Shown in pieces: positions 11,446 through 24,700 of a stretch of 64,000 bases of DNA. A model generated the notes under the pieces. It made no database searches and was not told the origin of the DNA. It saw nothing but the letters and a program-made list of their open reading frames with translations. Position numbers and translations under genes: made by a program. This DNA is from Progne subis subis (taxonomy: Eukaryota; Chordata; Aves; Passeriformes; Hirundinidae): NCBI GenBank assembly GCA_022316685.1, contig JAKJHU010000057.1, forward strand, positions 1,178,001-1,242,000, given 5' to 3'. The number at the start of each line of letters is the position of its first letter. Position 1 is the first letter of the stretch.

Positions 11446-13316
11446 TTACTATTGATTCTATACTAACAAACTCAGTGTTATGAAGTTGCGAATATGCAGC
11501 CATCAAATCCACATTTTCACATTATACCAGTAAAATACTTTCTCACTTACTAGTTACTGAATATATTTTTTCAACATAATTCTTCCACTGAATCAAGATC
11601 TTTAAACAGGATGAGCATGTGTATATAAATCAAATGCTAATTCAAAACAGGGGATTTTTAATCCAAAAAGACTTAAAGGTATAGTGACCATAACAATCAG
11701 AGAAGGAAACCAAGTACCTTGAATTCTTAAGGAATACTTTCAGATATTCCTAAGATCAAGATAATTTACCTGCTTTTCAATTTAACCTTAAATTGTTTCT
11801 ATAGTCTTCATTTTGTTCTAAATAAGCACAAGGAAGAGGTCTGTAATAGCTGCTTAAACCCTGTTTTTTTATTCAGTGTGAGAATTATTAGACACATTTA
11901 GATTACAATATTGGTTTGACATATTAATTTTATTGCCATTAGTCCAGAGCATGCCACAAGTAGCCCACACTATGGGACAGCAGCTGCTGGGTTTTCTTCC
12001 ACAGAACAGCTGAGAAAGTGACACTGGTGTTTAGGCTTGCAGGTCAATCTGGAAAAACAATTCCACTCAAGAAACTACATGCATGTCTCCCCTAAGCATC
12101 CCCTAAGTTTGTTTGGTTTGTTTCAAAAAAATGTAACATTTAAATACATTTTTATATAAACTAGATTTCTAATTACATACAAGAACTCGCACACCTGCAG
12201 TGGAACCAAGATTTGGAAGCAAATTCTAAAATAGCTTGGATTAGAGGAAAATTAAGGTAGTTACAGGGAATTTTGATTTATGGTCAAGGTGGGATTTTCC
12301 TTTTTCTTTGTTCATTTCTCCCTTTCTCCAACTATTGTCAGATTATAATCTTAATCTGAGCACCACCTTCAAACCATGAATTTCAAACTGGATATGAAGA
12401 AGCCTTTCATTGTGGTACGTGCTGAACAAAATGGGTTTGGCAAAGCAAAATCCACCCCTTGTGCCAAAACAGAACCATGAACCTCAAGCTGCCAACCAAG
12501 AAACAAATATCACACAGTTTTCTGAAACTCTGTCCAACACTTGTAAGAGGCCCAGGGACCCTGCCAATGAAATATTAGACAGATCTCCTTGGAACTCTTA
12601 TGCATTCCTGTAATAGGTATGGCAGAACAAAAACTTGATGTTTAATCCCAACACAAAATCTGGGAGACAGAAATCCTAAAGAAAACTTCAAAATTGAAAT
12701 ATAAGGGATCCCTATTTTGGTTTGAATGGAGGATAGATCCATTCTACAAAACCTGCTAAGTACTCCAGCTTTCAAAAAAATCATTCCAAAAGACAAGTAA
12801 TTTTGGGCTTTTCACCTTGCAGTCAGGACTGCACTTGGAGAACAAACAGCACCTGGCTGCTGGAAGAACTAATTAGGAAAAACCAGCCAAACCTCTTTTT
12901 CCTCTTACAAAAGGAGTAACAAACCAATTGTTGTATTAAGTCCTTGAGTTTTTGTTCTCTCAGAAGAGCATTCTAAGTGTATTCTTTCACGGCACAAGTT
13001 GGGCCAATCCATCATTTCCCTGGGGTAGCCAGACATAAGAGCTGTTTTTCACTCAAGTTAAATGAAGTATCATTTTTCATAGTGATGACAGCTGGAAATA
13101 AGGGAAAAATGCCACACTCAAGAAGTTGACTATAAGCAAATTTGGCAACAACTGAGACAAGTGGTTCAGAACATCTGATAACAAATGCATGGATATTGTA
13201 TTTATTCACCTTATGCTAAGGGTAGAAGAGAGACAGAAACATTGGAGTGATGTTTCAGGTGACAGGGAAAAGTTATCAAGGAATCAAAACGTGCCTTAGA
13301 ACATAACCCTGGGAGG

Positions 13317-13334
13317 AAAAAAAAAAAAAAAAAA
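13317..13334. repeat. Poly-A tract, 18 bases
   Basis: An uninterrupted run of A, followed further on (13500-13650) by a loosely purine-rich stretch. No repeat body recognised. Confidence 0.85.
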
Positions 13335-13879
13335 GAAGACTTTGGCATTGCACAAAGAGCAGTTTCAGCTGTGTCCAAGGGAGCAAAATTTAACAAGCAT
13401 GCCTTTCTCTGTCTTGCTTACTTATCTGTCTGTTCCTCTCTCTGAAACAAACAAAATCCTGGTAGCAGCCAGGAAAAGGCGGGCTATTTGTGTCAGGAGA
13501 GAGAAATATTTTCGTTTTGCTACTGCTGTGTGAAAGAAGAGAATAAGAATGACAAGAAGAAAGGAACATTCACCAGCTGTCCACAGGAAGCAGCAAAACT
13601 GAACAAAAGAAGAAAGGAAACAATCTCAGGAAAACAGAAAAAAAGATAAAGTCTCTCTAGTGTAAATAATGTAATGTATTATCTGAAACAACTGTGCGTA
13701 AAAAAGGATTTGAGAGGAAAATACAATAAAATTCACTTCACTTTCAACATGTAGGTTGTCCAATCCACAGGTTATTCTCATGTGTAGCAAGCAAAGTGTG
13801 CTAATCACAGTTTTGATAGTGATGCAGAGAAATAGGATCTGACTTTCTTGGAGATAAGTTTCTTTTGATGAGCGCTTTG

Positions 13880-15200
13880 GAGCTATTGGTGCTCTATGGA
13901 AGATGCCTCAGAAGAGATAAAATTCACTCCCTGCAGCCCCAATGACAAAAGGTCCTTCACTTTGACTGGCTTGTAAATGTAGTGGGTCTCTTCTTTCTTC
14001 CATCTCACACCTGGGAGAACAGGCATACACAGCAAAGAGGGGAAGGAAGCGTCCCTCAGACTTGCGGGCCTCATGAGACCTGCAAAAAGTGCTTCCAATA
14101 AACACTGCCTCCACAGCCCCACCTGAAACAGGGACAAAGACACCAGTCCTCTCCAAAACTGTGCTTGTCGCTTTTTACTGCTTCCTATGGTCTTGCCTTT
14201 TGAGTAGGGATTATTTCCAGGTATCATCAGGATTGAGAGCATGAAAGCAAGCAGTCTTGCAAGTCCCCCAGGCTCATAAAACAGCCATGGAGGTCACATC
14301 AAGGGTAAGCATTGAGCAAGAGGTAGGTTTCCCTCCTGGAAGAGGTTCCTTTTTACCCTGCACTGGTTGAATAAATTTCTAGGGTGACAAACTGGTTGAA
14401 ATTCTAACCCAATATTCCTAAAGCCCCAAACCAAGAATAAAATCCATCCTGGCAACAGTCGGGACAAAGGTGGGAAGCAGAGGTGCCTACTCCCAGAGGT
14501 CAGGCTGTACATGGAGGGCCTGTGGGGAAGAGCAACTTGGAATATCATCTCTTTCTTAACACTGAGATGGAAAGAAGATTTCTTGCAGAGAGCTGCCCTG
14601 GAGAGAAGGTTGACAGAAAACAGAAGGGAGCTGCAGCCCTTGCTGACATTCCTCTTTCACTGAGGGCCACAGGGACAGGACAAACAGTGGTTGGGCACAA
14701 ACCAACTTCCTGCATCCAGAGGCAGGGCAAGGACCAGCACAAGCCACTCCACAGCCCCAGCAGGGCCCTGAGACTGGGGGATTCTGTCCTGCCACAACCC
14801 CAGACACCCAGGAGCAATGGGCACCCACATGGGCTGGCTCCCCACTGCAGGGAGGGGTCACTGCTGCCGAGTTCTGGAGGCAGGACAGGTGCTGTGAGCA
14901 GGGCAAGAGGGACAGAAAGGGCCAGCCGGGGTAAATGACATTAACTTCAGGTAGGCAAGAGCTGCTGCACAGGCAGAAGGCACTTCCCTGGCAGTTGAGA
15001 GCCCAGGAACTTAGGAAAAAGTGGCTCTAAAATAGCCCAGGACCATGCTGGCCCCAAAAAGAGGTTGTTCTGTCCTTGCCACCATGGAAAGGGAAAGCAT
15101 AGAAGTCCCAGTAAAGGGCTAGGAAACAGCTGTGAAAAAGTGCCAAAAGGGTAAAGGACAACCTGCTTCTCTCCAGCAAAGACTTTCAAGAGCACATTAC
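13880..15200. other. GC-richer block, nature unknown
   Basis: This stretch is clearly richer in G and C than its surroundings but poor in CpG, so it is not a classic CpG island. Open frames occur on both strands, the longest being 14483-14938 on plus (151 codons, Pro/Arg/Ser-rich, starting MPTPRGQAVHGG). They resemble no family I know and look like a composition effect. It could be an LTR-like insertion, an old promoter or a non-coding exon. Confidence 0.35.
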
Positions 15201-16340
15201 TGTCTGTGTTGCTTGGAGTACTGTTTCATTTCCAGAAACAATAGTTCCAGATTAACTTTATTTTAAAACATCAAAGTATAGTGAAGAATTATTTTCTTGT
15301 ATTTTCCCATTCCTCCTGTGCATCCCCCTAAGAAAAACCTTTCTACTCTTTCTCCTTCATCACCTGTCCTGAAGACACTTCATACCACATTAAGAAATCA
15401 GCAAGAAAAGGAAAATCTACCCAAAAAGCAGAGAAAATACCAAAAGGAATGTTACTCATCACACTGAACATCTCTGTGAAAGAAAATAAAGCAACACCGC
15501 TAACTGTAAAACAAGCAAACAGCTTAACACTGCTAATTCACTGCAATGGTAAGAGCAAAAATCACTATTTGTTTGCTTCCGAGGACAACAACATTAAAGA
15601 ACCCCCTACAGTAAACAGGCATGGGGAGCAATGACAGCTGAAACATTTCAGTCCACTGGTCATCAATTTATCATGTTCCACTCTTTCATCCTAAAGCTTT
15701 CTCTTCCCTGTATCTCTCTTTATGGATCTTAGAGGATTTCTACAAAGTATACATGCTATTTGTACCTAGAACCCATAAATAATAAATAACATCTAAATCT
15801 GTATTATTTACTGAATGATAGAAAAGATCCAGCAAATTTAACTAGGGTTAAAAATCACTTCAGCCTCCACATTAATTTTAAGAAAGCTCGTACAACCTTT
15901 AAATTTAGAACTCCAGATTCTAAGTGTTATATAAACAAACAGCATTCTTTCTAGTAGCTGATATTTTAAAAATTGTCTTTCAGTTCTTTAGTAGTCTTAC
16001 GTACAAGATAAAGAGGTATGCAGCACATAGGGAATGCTTACAATTTTATTCATTAGGCTTGAATAACAGGTATAATCACCCTGTTTTCAGAAATAGCGAA
16101 ATAATAATAATGATTAATAATAAATAATTAAGCTTGGCAGTAATATGCTCATCTAATCTGCCTTCTTCATATCTTGTTATCATAGCACATGATTCAAGAT
16201 AGACAGCATAAAAAACTGAGGTGTTGGATCCTCTGCTTAAGAACCCCTGCAGCAAAACAAATTTCTTGTTCTGAGAATGGATTAACACATTAGTACTTTC
16301 AGAAATAAGTTCCTTTCCTTGTTAAATCTAACCCCATCCA

Positions 16341-16393
16341 TAAATAAATAAATATTAATAAATTATTATTATTATTAAATATATATATATATT
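16341..16393. repeat. AT-type simple repeat
   Basis: A compound run of (TAAA), (ATT) and (AT) units. A related (AATAATAAT) patch lies just left, near 16101-16130. Confidence 0.9.
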
Positions 16394-18931
16394 CAGATTA
16401 TTTACTTGCAGATAACCTTGAGGTGGTTTCATACAAAGCTAAACTAGAGGAAAAGGATAAAAAGTACTTTGAGGAAAGGAAGAGAAACAGAGGGGAACAT
16501 GGGCCCCCGCAATAATACTGAAGTCATTGACAACTCTGAGTGATTAACAGCCGTTTCTCAAAGTCAAGCTATCTGAACAGATTTCTCCAAATTGAAACAT
16601 GTTAGTTACTTGCTATCATATTTTTTTAGCAAGTTTAATTTGATTTTCATGTCACAAACAATAAAAAATGCAAGTTGGATTTACACATTTCCTTAAAGTG
16701 ACAGCTAGAGAAAAGACATACAGCAGTGACTTGATGACTATCCGAGTGTAAATATAATGGAAAAATATAGAAAGTGAAAAATTTAACTTTTGAATGGGGA
16801 AAAAAAAAATCAAACTAAATAGAAAACAATTCACAAGTGTGAATTGCAAAGGGATCATGTCTTATTCTCGCTCATGTTCCAGGTGAAAACATCAGCACAT
16901 CCTCTGAAGTTTACTGCAGAAATGGCAGGGAGGCTCTCCACTTTCCGCAGAATCAGCCAGAGAACAGACTTACCCCATCAGCACCCCTGGAGAAGCTCAA
17001 CATTTCTGTCTCACTGCGGTGTTGTCCAAAACAAATGCTGCACAGCCTATGGAGCTGTATCCTGGTGAATGCAAAATGAAGCTGTTTTAGCAGCTCACAG
17101 GTGGCACATGCACAAGTCAGCCCAGTTGAAATGTTGTCAACAAAGATGGTGGCCGAGGGCATTCAGCTCTGTCAGGAGGGAGAAGAGGCATTGGAGGGTT
17201 CATTAGTCCCTTGCTCAGGCTCCAGCAGCAGCAGCAGAAAGAGAAGAGTTTATTACACAGGATTACTATGTTCCCTTGCCCATGCATGCTAAGGAAAGCC
17301 AACAGGACTTTTGTTACTAAATTCCTGGGGAGCATTTGAAATTCCTTCCTGATGTGGTGTGTTAGCACAGTGGAGTATGCACTCTGTACCAAATATAGAT
17401 GTGAGACAGGCTACTCTTTCTCTCTGTAAAGAAGGAAGATTAAGATACAGATTGGTAATCTACATGGAAATTTCAGGGCAGCTACAAGCTACCACTAATA
17501 AGCTAAATTATTACGGTGGAACTTTGGCACCATGTCTCTATTTTCTGTATTTAACTTGCATTTACATTTCAGCTGTATGAAAAGGCTATTTCAGTTTATT
17601 TTCAACATTTAAACATAAATAGAGATGTATGTATTAAACTTGTGAAATAAAAACATCAGTTAAAAATCGCACAGACTGTTCAGAGAGTTCAAGCAGTGTA
17701 CATGGGTTCTTAGGACCATCTTTTAAGAGTGAAAAGTCTCTGTTCAGACCTATGAAACACAATTAGCCAGCAAAAAAATCAGTATGAGCCATTCAATTAA
17801 CAGGGACTAATTAAATAGGTACAGTCATGCAAATCACACCAAAACACGAAAGCCGTATTGTTGCTATTGTTCAGAAAAGTTGAGTTACGTGAACACAACT
17901 TGTAGAAGGATAAATTTAGAACATGTACACAAATATGTTTCCCAGCCACACTTCTAATAGAACATTACACCTCTGATATTTATCCAGAAAAGAAATATTC
18001 AGCAGGGCAGTTGAATTTTAGGCATTAGAGAACCATGAAGCTTTAGAATCCTTTTTTAAAAAGTAATTTGTCATTGGGGTTATAACTAGCATGCTTAGTT
18101 TTGTTTTAAAAAGATAAGCCCATCCTGGATAACTGCTACTTGAAGGTTGACACTGCTGAGGATTCCTCTGTATGTTCTGGTCACACGCTGCCCTCTTCCA
18201 GACCTTGAAACTTCCAACATGGAGCACATACCAGGTCCTGCCTGCCCCTTTCAGGTAAGTACAAAACTGTGTCACATACTTCAGAGCAGGAATATTGGAA
18301 TGCCAGCCCCACCCACCCCAGTTTATTTGCCTGGTGTCCTGTTAAACAAATGGGTGCTTACCCAATATATCAGGAGTGTGGCTACAGAGTATGAGGATAT
18401 TCCCTCCCTCCTCCCAGTTTAGGTGACCCTTCACTCTACAAAGGTTAGCAGATGACACTTCAGAATTCAAAACACAAATCTAGGAAGCATCACCTACAAT
18501 TAAAAAAAAAGAAAACTCCCCAACCCCCCCGAGTTTAAACTCAGTGCTGTTTAAACACCAAAGAGCAGTGGAGATGGATTTGCCTGTTTCAGAAACATTT
18601 TTACCCTCCACAGTAAAAACACCAACACCAGGAGTAGGTGATTTGTTCCTTGTTCTGAGTGCTCAAGCTGCTTTGGATCTGAGGGCTGCTGTCTGCAGTA
18701 GCAGGTGGGTAACTGCAAAAGGAGTTCAAGGAACAGAAACCCGGTATGGAGCCTTTCTATAGATCAGTGTTCTTCATGCTGCTTCCAAAGGACACCATGA
18801 TGAGTGAGCTGCCTGCATGACAGCACGTACTATAAGACACCATGGTGTAATCCTGTGGGGATGTCATCTGGAATGAATGGAAGCTTAACCTAGTGGAAAA
18901 CTTTAAGAAAATAAAGCCCAAAAATGTTGGG

Positions 18932-19029
18932 TTTTTTTTTTTTTTTTTTGTGGTTTGTTGTTTTTTTTTTTGTTTGTTTTTGTGGGCTTTTGTTGGTTTG
19001 TTTGTTTTAATACTCCTAGAAGGAGTATT
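18932..19029. repeat. T/GT-rich tract with adjoining hairpin
   Basis: Eighteen T (18932-18949) are followed by a long T-rich tract with G interruptions to about 19008. Directly after comes a 9-bp inverted repeat: AATACTCCT (19009-19017), spacer AGA, AGGAGTATT (19021-19029). On the minus strand this is a hairpin followed by an A/AC-rich tail. No known retroposon recognised. Confidence 0.8.
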
Positions 19030-21715
19030 GAACTGAGGTCTAACTATGCAAATAAGCTCCGGGCATGGGAAATTGAATGCAGGCTGATGGCATGTCATAT
19101 AATGATAAAACAGCATTACCTTTCCTGTGTCGTAGCTGGTGGTTTTCATTTCTTCTCCCAGAACCTGAAAAAAGAGGTGGTCTCCTCCCTTCTGAAGGTT
19201 TGAACCTGCTCACTAGGTCTCAGTTACTGAGAAGCTGTCATCTCCTCTATGCCTGCTTGTGTGGATGGGGTAGGGATGGGAGCCTTCAGCTGTCTTTTTG
19301 GGTAAGAAGTAACACCAAAAAGGAGAGATGAAAAGCTCCCATTTTTATCGTGCAAGCTTCAGCTTTTATTTGAAACACTACTCAGGTAGTGGCAATGTCC
19401 TTCAGTCTCATAATGGGCCATCAGTCATCTTTGCCCATGCTTGCTACTCCAGAGTGTCCTCACAGCTGAGCCTCTAGTGTTCCTGGAATTACTCCTTCCC
19501 CACACACAAATATACAAGAATCCAAGGTGCTCTCATGTCTTTTCCCATGAGAGGCGCCAATAGTCTGTCTCTGAACTGGGACCATAAGGAACAGAGAGCT
19601 GTATTAACTTGATGCTCTGCACATTTGCACACTTGGGCACCAGGACTGGGTATTCTATGCAGAGCAGGACCTGGGCACTTGAACAGGCAGCTGCTTCAGG
19701 AAGATTTCTGTCACAGCTCAGGGTCCTGAAGGGATTGATTTCAAAAGCATAGCAGCTCATGCTGTCAGGCTAGAGACAGGTGTCACTTTTCCACACCACT
19801 GTGCCCAGCGCTGTAATGTCACCAGAAGCCTTCCTTCCCCAGAGATAGGCACAGATTATCACTACCTTTACCTGGCTGTAGTAGCGGTCTGTCAGAATGT
19901 CCTTGTTGGATTTGTCTGCAGATTCCAGGGACAAGGACCCTGGATCAGCTCCAGAAGATGCACACTCCTTTGGAATCTCCCATGCTGTGATCCCAGGATC
20001 TGAAAGCCCATCTTGGCAGTGCATTCCCATCTGACAGTCTGTTCAGGCTCCTTATACAGGTTATGTAGATGGATGCAATGCTGCATTCCTTTGCTTGGTC
20101 ACAATGTACAGAATGCTTCTGTCAGAACAAAAGTATTTTCCTGTGAATAGCAGAATAATTTACCTTTGACCATTGTTTCTGATTTGTCAAACCAGCTGAC
20201 TCTGCAGTCAGCTCCTTGATTAAGGATCCCCATTGCTTAATTTCCTTAAATTTCACCCTTGAAAATAGGCTGGCCTAGGATGATAATCACCATACCTTTG
20301 TTTGAAGAAAGGACAAAAATTGAGATCTAATGTAATGTTGGAGACAAGATGTGATGATTTCACATTGTGGAGACAAAAAGCATTATGGTTGAATTTGCAG
20401 TCAGAAACAAAACTGCACTTGGGGCCCTCTATATTTAATGAGGTTGGGGAAGATAGGGGAGGAAACACCAAATCAAATACAGCCATGAACTTCTTGCATC
20501 TTTCAAATTGCACAAAGGTTCTTGCTTTGTTTTTGACCTTAACAGAGTTTCAATTTAGAATTCAGGAGGCAGAGTCCCGAGGCACATATTCTCAGGCATC
20601 ACTTGCTTGATACTATGGCCTGAGAGCAGTTCTGTGTTCTCACTGACGATAATATTGCTAGGGTGCTGAGGTAAAACTCTCATAATGCAAATATAACTTC
20701 CAGACTGAGGTTTTGATTGGCCATATTGAAAATGCATGGATTTTTTTACAGAAAGTTTACAGGAGAGTCACACTGTCACTGCTGCACACTAAGTTTTGCT
20801 CCAGTCTGTTCCTGTCCTCTAATCTGCAGCTGACCATAACCACCGTGTTACTTTGAGGCCCTGAGGTAAAAGGTGTAGATCAAGAAAGTTTAAAATAATA
20901 GCAATAGTTGCACGTCTTTACTGTTTCATATTTGTCTATTTTTGCGCTGGTTGTTTAAAATCATGCAATATGCTTTACCGTACTAATCAGATTTAAAAAA
21001 AAAAAAAATCTTAAGTAATCCTCTCAATTTGCATGATGGAATATTAGATTTAGACTTTTTTAACAGTTATACAATTACTGTGGGTTATTTCTTGTGCTAA
21101 ATCAAGAGAAATTTTATTTTTTAACTATTTTACGCCTCCATTTTTTAACTCACAGAGCTTAAATTCAACATAAGGAATTCCAGGAGAGAGTTGAAAGACT
21201 GAATTCCACATTTTAATGAGGTACCCCAGAATTTGGCCTAAATTAACAGACACTTTTGAGTCCTGTATCTTCCTTTCATTACACATAAGTCTTTTCAGAA
21301 GCAGAGACAGATTATGTACCGTAAGTCACCCCTTGTCAATGCAGCAGGATCTACAGTAACCATGTTTCAGAACCTTGCTTTTAGTTTTCCTGGGATAAAA
21401 ATACCATGCAAGAGTACATCATAGGCTGTGTATCATTTTTTTTGTCCACTTGATCTGATCTTATATTTGATAAGTATCCTGTAATTAAACTCCTTTCTCG
21501 ACATTAGTCTTTCTCACTGTGATATTCCTTCTTTTTGCAGGGTGTTTGATTAACTGACTTCAAAGGATGAGCTTGATCTTCCAAAACAACAAGGGCCACC
21601 TATTGAAACCAAAAGATTTTTATAAATATTGTCACTATCTGTGAAACACATCATTCACCAAATGGTTTTCCCACCTTTCTTTTTTTGCTTCCTACTGCTC
21701 TTCAGGTCTCTCTAC

Positions 21716-21757
21716 TATATATATATATATATATCTATATCTCTCTCTATATATATG
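21716..21757. repeat. Compound (TA)/(TC) microsatellite
   Basis: A run of TA units, then TATATC and CTCTCTC, then TATATAT again. It is likely polymorphic, as such runs usually are. Confidence 0.9.
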
Positions 21758-24700
21758 GAAAAACTCCATCATCTCAGTGTTCCAAGATGAAAATTATTTC
21801 AGCTGTGCTTTTAATATTCTTGGTGTGTGTGCACGATTTTCATGACGATAACATCTTGCCTTAATATTGATGAGGTTTCTAGCAACACTGGGAAGTGAGG
21901 AATGCAGCTGTCACCCCCTCCCAACACACAATGGCAGTACCAACCGTTTCATCCCAGAAGTAAACTCTTCTTTGGAAATGATAAAGGAACTATTTAAATT
22001 CCTGATGGATCACTTGCAAAGTCTTTGATGAAATTGCTGCTGAAGAGGAGAGTTTAGTGGTACAGACATATGGACATACCTCTGATAAAATCCAGAAGAC
22101 ATAGCAATATCTAGAAAGAGGTAACATCTAACAGTGAACACAAAATCACTCAAATAGTTCACATTTCTGCCACCTGCAGGAACAAATGCCCTGGCTTCTT
22201 CATCTGTGGCTGGTTCTGCAGAGGCAATGCACCATGAAATGATGCCTGCAAACTGCAGCTACCTAACAAATTGGCCACACGCAATGAGTGGAAATAAAAA
22301 GCCAACAAGGCTCATTGCACACACGGCTCACTGCAGCCTTTTGATGCCGTTTCAAGCAAATCACTAATATTAACCCTGGCTTACATGTCACCATATTACT
22401 GTGTTCCTTTGGATACATTAGTCTTGGGGAAGAGGAGAGGAGGAAGGCCACGCTCTGAGAGGCACCAAGTGATATAAAGCAGACAGTGGCCATCACATTC
22501 ACATCATCGCCACTGATATGTGGAGTAGCACTCAGATGTGTTGAGTACATGAGTACATTGCACAATCCTCACCCTGCTGAGCCCGGCTTGCAGTTATCTA
22601 CCATCCAATAGAGGCACACAGAGCTGTATACAGGGCCTGAGAAAAAGAACAGGCTGCTCTTAGTACCAGTTTAGAATATGGCTTGTTCCCAAGCCTCTGA
22701 AAGTCAGATTTATATCACACAATCATATTAAATATCAAGTAACCATGCTGTAAGTCTTGCCTGTGAAAACTGCTGAGATACCATGAAAGCTACTCTCTTT
22801 CCTAGTAGTCTAAAAACCTTAAGGGGAGAATGGAATGTTAAAAGACACTTATCACATATAAATCCTGGCACAGTGTTTGAGAGAAAGGACCTACTGGAGC
22901 TCAACAGCCCACTGGAAGTCTGCAGCCTCTCAGCCTTGGAAGCACAGGAATCATGAGCAATCCTGGCATGCCTGGAAATTCAGCAATGACAGTGGGAATA
23001 TGTTGTCACCTGGCATCTGCAACTCATGATAGGAAAATGAACATGGGAAGCAGAAAACCCAAAATTCAAATGGTAACTCATTCACTGCAAACCAAGCATA
23101 ACATAGTGAATCATGCCTGAAAATGACACCTCTGAAATTAACACATTGACTGCTCCTGCCAAAATGGAGAACACTAACAAATTAAAATCAAGGATTTGAT
23201 AGGTATTTGCTCATGCTTCATTCTGGTATAGAATGTCTCAAACTACAGGTCTTCTCTCAGTTCCTCCAAAAGTCTGTTCTTAGAGCTAAGATAATGAAAA
23301 TAAAATGGAGAGGAAAGCTTATTTATAAATTATTAGAATGAACATTTGGTGTAAGCTGTAGGAAAAAGCTCAAAAGTTTTTAAAGCCCAATCTATAAATT
23401 TTACATCCATTCAAATGGAGGCAGTGATTCTCAGGACTTCACTGAAGTCTCAGGGCTGTTCTACCATGAACTGTCACAGCTTTATTCCAAACAAAACACA
23501 CATCTCCATGGAGCTGCCCAAGAACCTCGCTGTGTGTGTTCTATGACCTAGAGCTACCATGAAACCTCATTTTTGTTATTTTCTAAACCACATGACGCAT
23601 GCTGCCTTCTGACAGTGACAGTATCGTAGCAGAGCAGACAGCACAAGACTGGGATTTGTAACATTGGGATCCTCAGAAGAGCCAAGTGTATTTATTTGTC
23701 ATAAGTGGACACCACGTTTTAAGCAGGATGTGCAAAGGCATCAGAGTCATCTGGGCCATGAACAGTCAGTGGCATGGTTTGCTATAGAAGTTTGACACAT
23801 AATCTAGGGCTAAATCTTTTCAAAGACAGAGTTGTACATTCTGAGTTATTAGAGAGTAGGGGTGGTTACATTAGGTCCACTCAAACATTTCAAGCACTGA
23901 TGTATGAGCTTAGTAAATCAATAGGATATTTTACATAGCTTGCAGTATTCCCCCGTTACATACAGATCAAATGTGCATTAAGAGGTTTCCCAACAGGAGC
24001 TTGCATCAGTGGTTTCTGATAGCAATTATCAGCCAGCTTCTGGTGGAAAAGCTAAAAGCCTTCCTAATATGTAAAAAAATGTTTAACACTGTAGAATTAT
24101 AAATAAAAAATGCATAACAGTTTTAAATAAGCTTTTAGGCACACTTACTTTGAAGTCCATTTTGTCTGTTAGTTACCTGTGCACAAAAAGGCAGTTTCTC
24201 CTCAGCATTCAGGAATCACAACACATTTGATGTTTCAATGCTGTCATTAAACTGCCAATGAAACTACATTATTATTTTAAAAACTGTGGTTTATCTACAG
24301 AAAAAAGAATGTAAATTATATACACAACTTTTGCTAACACCGCCAATTGTTTCCACTCAACAACCTTCTCCAAAGTATTCCAAAATGATACCAAATAAAG
24401 TCTCCTTTGCTTTTCTTCACACTTCAAAAGTCTGAAATATTAGTCCCACCCTTTGGCCTATAAATTGTAAATATCACTAGTATCTGGAAAATTAGCTGAA
24501 ATTTTCCCATTGAACCTAAATTAATCTTGGAATCACAGAAAAACAGTCCTAAAATACCATGTTTTTGGGAGAGCTGTATAAAGGCACCTATTAGAAGTGG
24601 GAAATAAATCTCCTTTTTCTGTGGTTCTTTAGTCTTACCTGTATTTTCACACAGTAAACCTTCACAACAAAACCACCTCCACTGAGCATCAGATGAAAAT

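Noticed and set aside
14483..14938. 151-codon plus-strand open frame
   Set aside because: Low-complexity Pro/Arg/Ser-rich product with no family likeness, sitting in a GC-richer patch where open frames also occur on the opposite strand. I treat it as a composition effect, not a gene.
16827..16846. 9-bp inverted repeat CAATTCACA / TGTGAATTG
   Set aside because: Short arms with a small spacer; several of this size are expected by chance.
19533..20086. Overlapping open frames on minus in a GC-richer intergenic patch
   Set aside because: I could not tie them to any protein family or join them by splice sites; likely chance.
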